This document shows, piece by piece, positions 1 to 10,059 of a stretch of 64,000 nucleotides of DNA. The DNA comes from Amycolatopsis jejuensis (lineage in GTDB: Bacteria; Actinomycetota; Actinomycetes; Mycobacteriales; Pseudonocardiaceae): NCBI RefSeq assembly GCF_000717335.1, contig NZ_JNYZ01000004.1, forward strand, positions 310,001 through 374,000, given 5' to 3'. Position numbers and translations under genes: made by a program. Under the pieces are notes generated by a model, which worked only from the letters and a program-made list of their open reading frames with translations, did not search any database and was not told the DNA's origin. Numbering within the stretch: the stretch's first letter is position 1; every line of letters starts with the position of its first letter.

Positions 1-3000
1 ATGAGCCGGACGCTGGAGACCGGACCCCTGCAGCGCTTCCTGGCCGGTCCTCGGCATGGCTGCCGGTGTGCGCAGCGTCGCCCGATGCTGGACCTCGCCG
101 AGGTGGTAGCGCACGCCTTCGGGATCAATGTCGAGCAGGGCCTGTGCTTCCGGTGGCAGCTGCACCCGGTGTTCATTGCCGGTGTAGGTGTGCTGGGCGG
201 TGACCGTGTGCACCATCCCGGCCAGCGCCGGGTCCGCCGCGAGGTACGACAGCGCCGCGTGCCACACGAGATCCGGCTCGGGATGCCGCCGCACCGCCGT
301 CTCGACCGCGGTGAGGTGCAGGTCGCCCTCCCGGTTGTGCAAGCCACGCACCAGGGTCTGCACCACGTGCTTGGTGATTTCCAGCGTCCGCGCCCGGTCG
401 GCGGGCGGCGCCGCCTCTCCGCCGACCGGAGGTTTCAGCCAGCTGCCGTCGCTGGCCTGCTGGATGTCGTTCATGCCCGGCAGCTCGAGCATGGACGACA
501 GCCCGATACGCCGCGCGGTCTGGTCCAGTACCTGCGGACCGGTGCGCAGCATGATCGAGTTGCGATGCACACGACCGAGCGGGGTCTGGAAGAACCGCTG
601 TCCGAGCGCGTTGACTTTCTCCGGAATCAGCTCCTTTTGCGTCTTGAGGTAGTTCTCCTTCAGCTGGTCGAGATACGCCTGCGCGAACGGATGTCCCTTG
701 GCCATCGCGAAAGCCGAGTTGGCGACCTGGTTTCCGATGCGGTGGGTGGAATATCCCTCGGCGGACCCGGCGGCCCGGAAGAGGTCGCCGAGACTGTGCA
801 CCTTGTTGTCACCGTCGGTGTACAACCCGCCGAACCGGTGCAAGATCTCCATGCGCAGGATGTCACTCGCCGCGGCGTAACCCGGACCGGCGAGCTTGCC
901 CACCTCGGACAGGTACTGCTCCTGCAACTGCATCGGGTGGCTGCCGGTGAACACCTCGTTCACGTTGACCAGCCGGATGCCGTGGTTGCGCGCCCATGCC
1001 ACGAATTCCCGCACGTCGTGCAGCGGGTCCGGCCCTGTCTCCGGCGGTTTCGTGGTGAACACCAGATCGGTCTGCCAGCGGGGGACATCGGTCCACAGCA
1101 CCGGAACCGCGTTGCCTGCCTCCCGGGTGGCCGCGTCCCCGAAGTTCTTCCAGAACCCGGTCATGGCGCCTTCGTTGCGCAACGGCCCGCCGAGCCAGAT
1201 GGCATGCATCATGCGCGGGGTCGACGTGACCTTCGGCAGTGGCGGGACATCGCCGGGCGCCCATGCGGAAAGCTGTTCGTCGTCGCGTTCCTTCTCGATG
1301 GTGTGGTCGCGGTTGTCCGGCAGGCTGGCCGGATCGAGACTGTCGAACCCGAGGTCGTAGCCCGCGGAGAGATCCAAGCGGTCCAGCAGCGCGACGCCCT
1401 GCCCGGCGGTCAGCCCGGAGTGATCCTGCCCGAACGCAGGCGATTCCGGCGCTTGGTAGAGCCCGAAGAGGTCCGGCCCGAGCAACGGCGCAGCCACCGG
1501 CGCGGGTGCATGCCCGGCAGACGCCAGCTGAAGATCGTGGACGAGTTCTTCCGCGGCGGAGTACCCCCTTTCATCTCGGGCTTCTCCGTCGCGAGATGAC
1601 GTCCAGTCCGAGACCAGCTGATCGAAGAAGGCCGCCCGCAGCGGTGCTTGCGCACGGAGCCGGTCCGGGTCGAGGAAGTAGTACTTGGCTGTCTCAGCCA
1701 TGTCCTCGTTCGGATTCTCCGCTCCGTAGCGCGTGATCGGACGCTCACCTGCGAACGACGGATAACCATCGACGTGCCAGTAGCCGGTGTGTTCATTGAA
1801 AGCAGTCTGGTGGCCCTTGAAGGCATTGAAAATCCGCACCGACCGAGGACCCGACAGCTCCGTCGGGCCCTGCCTCGCAAACACCTCCGGGTGCGCCGCC
1901 TCCAATTGCCGGACGAACTCCGCCCGCCGCGGCGCGTTAACGGCCAGCCTGTCCTGATCCAGCAAGTGGGACTTGATCGACGCCTTGAAATCGGCCTCTG
2001 CGCTACGTACCTTCGGATCAGTCGGTGGTTCGGCCTCGGAACTGCGCCTCGGCGTGCCGTCGTCATTCCAGCTGCCGACCTGCTTCGTATAGTCGCCCAA
2101 GGCATACTTGAGCAAACCGTGGGACAGCTCATGGGTCAGCAGGCCCTCAAGTCCGCGCCGGCCGCCGCCGAACTCCTTGCTCAGCACGGCAGGCGAGTAC
2201 AGGTTCACCATTTTGTGCGAACCGAGGTACTCGCCACCCATGAGGTACGAAATCTTGCCGTTTTCGACACCTGCAGTCACCGCGCCGATGTGCTGCACCT
2301 CCTGCTCGGCGCCGGACCGACTGGAATTCGCCCGCCGGTCACCGAGGATCGGAGCATAATGTTGCAACGCGGCATCGACGGCCGCCCTCTCGTCTTCGGT
2401 GAAGGGACGAGGTCGCACCTTGCCCCGCACAGACGACGCCGCATTTGCACTGCTCTCCCGCACTGCATGCGCGCCACGTTCGGAGTCAAGTCCGATGCCC
2501 ATACCACGGACGATGTCCTGACGCTCGGACGAATCCGGTACGGCCTCAGGCCGTACCGGCTCCTGCGCGCTGCGGGCAACCGACGACTCGTCCCGGGTAT
2601 CTGGGGAGCCCCCACGCAGCGGCTCATCCACAACCGGATCCTGCCCGCTCTGCGCCCGTTCCATGTCGTGCGCCGGATGGTTCGAATCCGTACCTGATCC
2701 GGGGACCGGGTGCACTGGTTCGGTTGTCTGGCGATCCACGCCGGAACCAGATTCCGCTTGCCGGATGCCGGTCTCGCCCGGTCGTTCCTGAGGCGCGCCG
2801 CCGGGAAGGCCCGGCCGCTGGCCATTGCTGACCAAGAGGTGCGCAGCAGCGTTCGCCGCGCGAACCGAATTCTGCAGGTCACCCTGGTTCAATGCATCGA
2901 TGGCAGCAGTCACGCGGTTGTGATCCGCCAGGACTTCGTTCACTCGACCCGCTGAAAGCCCGTACTTCCCCAGCGCAGTAACCAGGCCCTGGCGGAAGAA

Positions 3001-6000
3001 CTGATCGTTCAGCGACGGCCTGGGTCGCCCCGGCTCTGCTTGCTGCTGATGCACCGGCACCGGCGCAGGACGTCCAGCCTTCTCCGCGGCCGGAGCTCTT
3101 CCCACGAAGCCGCGGATCATCGAGGTCAAGCGATCGCGCCGGCGAATGCGGTCCTGCGGTGCTCGCTGCGGCTGCGGTCGACCGGCTCCCTCTCCTTGGT
3201 GCACGGATGGTTGCTGCCGGCCGCCGTCATTACCGGCTGGGGCAGCCGCGACCTGCTCCGGCCCGATGGCAACCTCGCTCGCAGGCGCGGTCCGGTGCTG
3301 CGGGACGGAACCATTCCCGGCGTCGCCCCGCCCGCCCGTTGCGAGCGACGCCGCCTGCGTTACCGACGCCTGCGGACCCGACGTCGAAACGCCGTCACCG
3401 GCTCGTTCACCACGGTCTGGGCCCGGGAATGCCTCGCCAGTTTCCTCACGCTGCGACTCCGTTCCTTCGCCTTCAGGGCCTGGGCTCCGGGACACCGGCG
3501 GCCCAACCGCAAAATCAAACCCACCGTGCTCCGAGGTCGGGCTCTCGAACAACTCCGGTTCGCCGCTGAAATCGAACCCGCCACGCTCCGAAACGGGGCT
3601 CTCGAACACCGGCGGGTCAACCGCAAAATCGAAACCGCCGTGCTCCGACGTCGGGCTCTCGAAGAACTCGGGCTCAACCGGATTCGCCGGCTCGATACCG
3701 CCCTGCCTACGCTGCCCAGCGCCGTCGCCTCGCGCCGGAACCGACGCGATGTCCGGGCGGTTCTCGAACTCCGGCCGGCTCGCTGCAATCCGGTCATCGG
3801 TCAGCTCAAGGGATTGACCCCGCTCCAGCGCACCAACAATATCGTCGACCGAACGACCACCCTGGAACAGCAGGTCCATGTCCTCGAAGATCACCGGTTT
3901 GAACCCGGACTCCAGCATCAGCCGCGGCAGCAAAAGGTGTACGTTCAGCCGCCGGTTACCGTCTTCGAACGGATGGATCACGTGCAACGCACGAACCGTC
4001 GTGGCAATTGCCTGCAACCGGTCCCGGTCAGAATGGGCCGACTGCATCAGGTCATAGAACCGATCGAAGACGTGGTCGACGATCCTTGGTGCATCACCAG
4101 CCTGATAATTGGTCCAGATCGCCAGGTTGTCATACTTCAAGGTCGACGAAAAGGTAATCGCCGACCGCTCCTCCGGTGTGAATGTGCGCGACATGTCACC
4201 CGCATAGAAATGCAGTGGCCGTCCACCGATCTGCTCGGTCAACAGATCGGCAGCCGGTTCCGCAGCACGAATCGGGAACGACGTCTGCGCCGACCACTTC
4301 GGATCCGCCGTCAGGAACTTCGTCGCCGCTGCATGCATGTCCTGATATGCCGCCGACGTCAGGCGCTCACCAGCCTGATTCTCCAAGAATTGCTCGAAGG
4401 CATGCTCCATGCTCGCTTTGAAGCCCGGAGACTTGTCGTGGTCGTAGTAAGAACCCGGATCGTCCGGAAACTGCTGCTGCGCCGCAGCATGATGCCGCGG
4501 ATCCAGATACAGCCGCCACCACTCCGAACGCGGCAGGACATCGCCCAGCCGCACCGGACTCCGCTGCGGACCAGCCGTCACCGACGACGGCTGACCCGCC
4601 ACCGACGACGTACCGTGGTCGTCCTGTTCAACGGGTGACTGCCCGTCGTGGTCACCAGTGCCCGGCGCGCCACCGGGCAAGCCGGCCCGTTCCTGCGCCA
4701 CCAGATCCTGGGCGATCGCCACCGCAGCCGCGCGAAGATGCCTGCGATCCGACGACGGAACAGCGTGGTACCGATCGGCAACCTCGTCCCGATCAACGAG
4801 ATCATTCGCGATCTCCCGCGCTCGACCCTCGCCAACCGGCCCCTTGATGAAATCGAAAACCTCACGACGGACGTCATGATACAACGACTCCCGCTCATCA
4901 GGAGACAACCCGGACGAGCGCACCTGCCCGCTGTCGGATACCCGCTCCCCGGACTGCTCAGACGTGACGGAATCGGGTTGCGGGAGGTGTTCCTGCCCGG
5001 GCGAAGAGCCTTCGTGGTTCGTGGAATCGTGCTGGAACCCAGGCCGCTCTCCCGGTCGGTCCTGCTCGCCCGAATGCGCCGTACCCGGCCGATCCAAGTC
5101 CACAGTGGACTCCGGCAGTCCACTGTGCTCCGAAGCCGGCGGCGGGTGCGGCTCGTGCTCCGACGAACCGTCTCTGATGCCCGCAGTCGTACCAGGCGGC
5201 GCGTTTGCCCACTGTTCGGGCGACCTCTGGGCACCGATGCGTTCTCCGGCCGCGGCTTGCAGCTGCGGGATGAGGTCCTTCAACCCCTGCTCCGCTTCCG
5301 CCAGCGCTTTCCGAGTCGAGGTGTCCGGTTTGGACTCGTGATTGTTCACCGCGTCGGTGTACTTGATGATCGCCTGCTTCGGGCCATCCCCTCGAGCTTG
5401 ACTGAAGAGGTGGTCCTCAGGCGAGGAGTAGTAGTACGCCGAGCCGGGAGCACCGTTGCGGCCCATTCGGCTTTCGGCCTGGACGTCGATGTCTTTCGAG
5501 ATGTTCGAGTGCCCGGTGGTCCGGACGTCGCCACCACCGGCAGTCCATTTCGCCACCGCTATCTCGATATCAACACCTCGCGCCCCCTGCATGTTGACGA
5601 CCGTGACCTTGCCCGTTTCGCCGGCGTGCTCCATCACCTCATTGAAGGCGGTATCACGATCGACACCTTTGTTGATAAGCCATTTTGCGTCAATCGCGGT
5701 ATGCTCGAACCCATTGTCGCCGAGGAGTTTACTGATCATCTTCACGTACTTGTTGTCGGTGGCAAGGATCAACTGCGGACGCGAGTTTTCTCCATGCGCC
5801 GCGGCAGCGGCATCTTTGGCGATCTGCTCGAGTTTATCCTCAGTATTCTTGGAGAAGTACTCCGTGATCTTCAACTGGGATTCGTAATATGGCGGCATGT
5901 CGACAATATCGTGCGACAGACCGAGGCTGGCAAAGTGTTCGTTCTTGCCGAGCGCAGTTCCCGAGGCACCGACAATAGCGCTGAATTGGCCGGTTTCGAA

Positions 6001-9000
6001 GAGCTCCCTCGGGGTGATGCTGTGACTGGTGTCCGGATCGCTGCGGATCGGGAGATTGTGCTTGGCCTCAATCGCCTGCGCCAGCCCGTCGTTCCATCGG
6101 CTCTCGGACGAAGTCCGTGGATCGAAAAGGGGTTCGTGCGTGGTCGGATCGATGATCCGGATCCGGTCGCCCACGTCGTAGTGGGTGTCTTCGTGGAATT
6201 CCCAGCGTGCCTCGATAGCTCGGTTCAGTCGCTTGATCTCGTCGGCAGTCAGCGGCTTACCCGCCAGGCTTTCTGCCTTCTTGATACCCTCCGGCGTGAG
6301 CCCCGCACGCCGATCCTCGTTCCCACGGCCGCGGCCGATGTCCGAGTCGGACAGCTTCCTGCTCGCGTAATGGTTGTCAATGAAATTCTTGGCCCATTTG
6401 ACCTGCTGTGCGACCTCGGGCGGCGCAAATTTGTCGGCTCCGTCACTGAGGATGTAGTCGGTGTTCGCATAGAAAAGCGCCTCATCGATTTCGTCGATGG
6501 CCATGAAGAACTTGAGCGAGCCCTCCTCGTTCTGCCCCGGGATCCGCTTGTTCTTCAGGTAGGAGAAATGGATGTCGGCCATCGTTCCCACGTAGATTGT
6601 CGGCTTTCCTGGCTTCGGCGATGGCGTCAAGCCGTCCTGGTTCATCCGGTGGACGTCGATTCCGAACTTCCCCAGCAGGGCGTTGTAGCGCTCGAACTCG
6701 CGGTCGGCAAGGTTGCTCCGGGTCGTGACCACATACCCACCGTCATGACTGGGGTCGAGCGCAGCCTCCACAGCGGCGACGAGGAATACCAACGACTTCC
6801 CCTCGCCCGTGCGCATATTGACAACCTTGCCTTCAGCCATGGCGTGTGCCGCGTCGATCTGAGTCCAGCGCAGGGATTTCCCCTCGTAGCGACGGATCGC
6901 TTCGTAGATCGCGGCGACCCGGTCCTCGCGGCTTCCGTGCAACAGGTCCGCGAGCTTCTCGTCACCGAGCTTGCTCAGCTGCTGATGCTCAGGGATATCC
7001 GGACCGGACCGCCCAGCGATGTCATGCATGAAGGTGGCCGCATCGTGGGCCCGGTTCGCGGACGCCAGCCAGGCCTCGTAGTACGCCGACGAAATCGGCT
7101 TGTGTTCGCCGCCAGATCCGGGATGAGTCGCCCTATCCCAGCGTTTCCCGTTCGCAGGAAGGAAAACCAACGGTTCATCGAGACGGTTTCCGGCCCTGTC
7201 GTGGGTCTGCCGGTAGGCAACTGGTTTGCCGGTGGTCTTGTCACGCACGTACTCACTGCCTCGTGGAAGGTAGACGCGCGAGCCGTCGGTGAGCTTCCGG
7301 CGGGTGGACCAAAGGGTCCTCTTGACGACGATCTCGCCGCTCTTCTTCCTTCCCGGCGACCAGTTCCCGTCGAGGCCGCGCTCGTGGCTGATGCCGTCCG
7401 GGAACTGGACGTACATCAGATCGCCCTTGCCGTTGCGCACGGTCTTGGTGCCGGACGGAAGCTCGGCCCCGTCGTGGAAAGGGCCTCGCCGCGGCCCGTC
7501 GCTGACCGTCGTCTTCGGCTGCTCACCGCCGGGTCCATTGTGGCCGTCCGAAGTGGACGGCCGCTGGTCCCCGAGTCCGTGCGAGACAACGTCATCGCCC
7601 ATCGGCGGGGTGGCGAGATGGTCGATCTGGTTCGGGGACAGGGTCTTGCCGCCGGCGAACCGGTCTCCGGGGTGGTTGCCCTCGGGAAGGCCGAGGTGGC
7701 CGAAGTAGTTGTCGAGATGACTGCCGACAGCGCTCGGGTCGTGCACTTCGACCGGCACGTTGCGGCTCGGGTCGGCCCGCCAGCCGTCCGGAACGCCGTT
7801 GGGGGTCTTGGCTTCGAGGTTGAAGTGGAGCTGGCTGCCGACGAACGGACCGTTTTTCGCGGTGTAACGGTGGTTGAAGTTGCGGTCGAGGTCACCCTGG
7901 ATCCGGTTGGCGAGGTCGCGCCGCGACGCGACGGGCACGTCGGAGTGGCCAGGGGAAAGGAGATCCACCGGGACGGTCAGGTCGAGCACCCATTTGCCCG
8001 GCTCGACCTCGAAATGCCTGATGTCGTAACGGATCGGCGCGATCGTTACGCCGTCCCCCTTGCTGGGCCCGGTACGCGCACCGGTGACCCGAGTGGGTGG
8101 CGCCGAATTGCGGCGGTCGTCCCAGTTGCCGGTCTTGCCGGTCTTGCCGACGACGCCGTCGTGGGTCCGGTCGCCACCACCGCCGCCGGGGTGATGCCCT
8201 TCGGCAGCAGCGTGGTTCCCGGTCGCGACGTACGTGGCTGCCGCCGCAGCGGCCACGACATCGTGAGGTTCGCGGCGGGGACCGGATTTCGGCACTTGCC
8301 GGTCGGGGTGCCCGCTGCCCTGGGTATTCGGCTTGTCGGACGAGTTGGCCGAGGGGTTGGACTGCTGGCGGTCGGGGCTGCCGCCCTCGGACGGACGGGT
8401 GGAGGGGGTGGATTGGTTCGGAGCTGGGGCCTGGTTTTGGCCGTGCCGATCTGAAGTGGAGGGGGTGTTCTGACCGGGGAGGCCCGAAGTGGACGGGGTG
8501 CCCTGACCGCTCCGGTCCGAAGGGGTCGGCTGATGTGGGGTCGGCCGGTCGGAGGGAGTGGGTTGGGGAGTCGGCTGGCGTTCGGTGGTGGGGCGGTCGA
8601 TCGACGTGGGCGGGTTGTTCTGGGGACGGTCGGGGCCGCGGTCCAGGGAGCTGCCGGAGCCGGTGCGGTCCGAGCCGTTCGGCTGGGTGAGGTGCGTGCG
8701 GTCGGCCGGGGCGGGGCCCGACGTCGGCGGCCGCTGCGGAGCCTGCTTCGGGTCCGGCAGGGGTTGTTCCGGGGACGGTCGGTTCTCAGTCCGGTTGCCG
8801 GTCGGACGGTTATCGCCCTGACGGTTGTCCGTCGAGTGGTCCGGGGTGGACTGCGACCGATCGGCCGAGGGAGTGCGTTCCGGCGGAGACGAATGCTCCG
8901 ACGACGACGTCGGCGACGGCCGGTTCGGCGAATGCGAGACCGGCTCCTCGACCGGCGTGGAGGACGGGCGCTCCGTCGGACGCTCGGGCGACTGGTGGGG

Positions 9001-10059
9001 CTGGCCCGAGCCCGAACCGGACGTCGGGCGCTCGACCTGGCCATCCGGCGCGGGCGTCCGGTTATCCGGAGCCACGGGGCGATTGTCGCCCTGCGGGCGG
9101 TTGTCTCCCGACGGACGGTTATCTCCAGAAAGGCGATTGTCACCCGACGGACGGTTGTCGCTCGACGGGCGGTTGTCGCCAGACGGGCGATTGTCGCTCG
9201 AAAGGCGGTTGTCGCCAGAAAGGCGGTTGTCGCCAGACGGACGGTTGTCGCTCGAAAGGCGGTTGTCGCCAGAAAGGCGGTTGTCTCCCGAAGGTGCGGT
9301 CGGCCGGTTCGAGGAGTTGTCCAGGTGCGACGTCACGTTCGGTTGCGTGGTGCGCGCCGGGCCGGAGGACGACGTCGTCGTCGTGGGCTGCTTCGACTGG
9401 GTTTCCGGGACGTTCGACGGGCTCCCGCTGCGACCTCCTTCGCCGCCGGTACGGCCTCCTTCGCCGCCGGACGGGGTGGGTTGGCCGCTTGCCGGATGGC
9501 CGGGTCCCCCCGACGGGCCGCCGGTCGACGGGCCCGGGCCGCCCGTCGAGTGGGTCGAACCGGGTGTGCCGCCGGTCGAGTGGGTCGAACCGGACGGGCC
9601 GGTCTGGCCGCCGGTCGAGTGGCTTACCGGCGGGCCGCCTGCCTGGGTCGACGGGGGCAGTCCGCCGTCGTGGCCGATCGGGCTTACCGGGCTGTTCGAG
9701 AGGAAGGCTCGCTGGTCGTCGGTGAGGGGGCTGACCGGGGGGCGGGACGAGAATTCCGCCTGGTGGTCCGGGCCGCCGACCGTCGTGTCGATCGACAGCT
9801 TCGGGCGGGTGACCGGCTGGTCGGTCGGGGTCGAATGGGTCGGACCGGGGGGCTCGTGGCGTTGGGTGCCGTCCGAGCCGCCGGAGGGACGCTGCGAGCC
9901 TTCCGAGCCACCGGGCCGTTGCGAACCCTCCGAACCCGAAGGACGCTGCGAACCCTCCGAACCACCCGGCCGCTGCGAACCCTCCGAACCCGAAGGACGC
10001 TGCGAACCCTCCGAACCACCCGGCCGCTGCGAACCCTCCGAACCCGAAGGGTCGGGCCG
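1..10059 (-). CDS. Giant ESX-exported multi-effector toxin, central and C-terminal part (SecA-like, Fic, HExxH and glycosyltransferase domains; runs off the left edge)
   Basis: One minus-strand frame stays open for about 3,350 codons and continues beyond base 1. In order of translation it has Ser/Thr/Pro-rich linkers with 9-aa and 6-aa repeats (10,050-8,450) and a compact beta-rich segment of unknown type (about 8,080-7,650). A SecA-like motor follows, with Walker A NMRTGEGKS at 6,793-6,819, DEID box at 6,484-6,495 and SecA-type GARGVDIE and RMGRNGAPGS segments at 5,580-5,430. Next come a Fic-like domain with HPFEDGNRR at 3,949-3,975, 19-aa repeats ending FDFAV, a zincin-like HELSH at 2,119-2,133 with a downstream NEDMAE, and a glycosyltransferase-like segment (MHAIWLGG near 1,205, SDILR near 860, YTDGD near 815). 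There is no start codon for over 700 bases after the upstream in-frame stop at 10,171, so this is best read as the continuation of the ORF starting at 12,137 after a one-base frameshift. Toxin function is inferred. Confidence 0.85.
3480..3690 (-). repeat. 57-bp tandem repeats coding ~19-aa units in the giant toxin
   Basis: Three to four in-frame copies encode FESPTSEHGGFDFAV-like units between the Fic-like and the metalloprotease-like domains. The copies are near identical at the DNA level. They look like a spacer or a short repeated linear motif rather than a folded domain. Confidence 0.75.
9080..9300 (-). repeat. 18-bp tandem repeats coding [GS]DNR[PL]S in the giant toxin
   Basis: About twelve 18-bp units in direct tandem encode a hydrophilic hexapeptide repeat (GDNRPS, GDNRLS, SDNRPS). 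They keep the giant ORF in frame and form a disordered linker before the beta-rich and SecA-like regions. Confidence 0.85.

Noticed and set aside
4648..8454. A 1,268-codon open frame on the plus strand opposite the giant toxin
   Set aside because: It shares codon boundaries with the minus-strand gene and stays open because codon third positions are G/C; its composition is Arg/Val-rich without domains.
9080..9300. Regular short repeats resembling a CRISPR array
   Set aside because: Units are 18 bp without unique spacers and encode an in-frame hexapeptide repeat; no cas genes are present.
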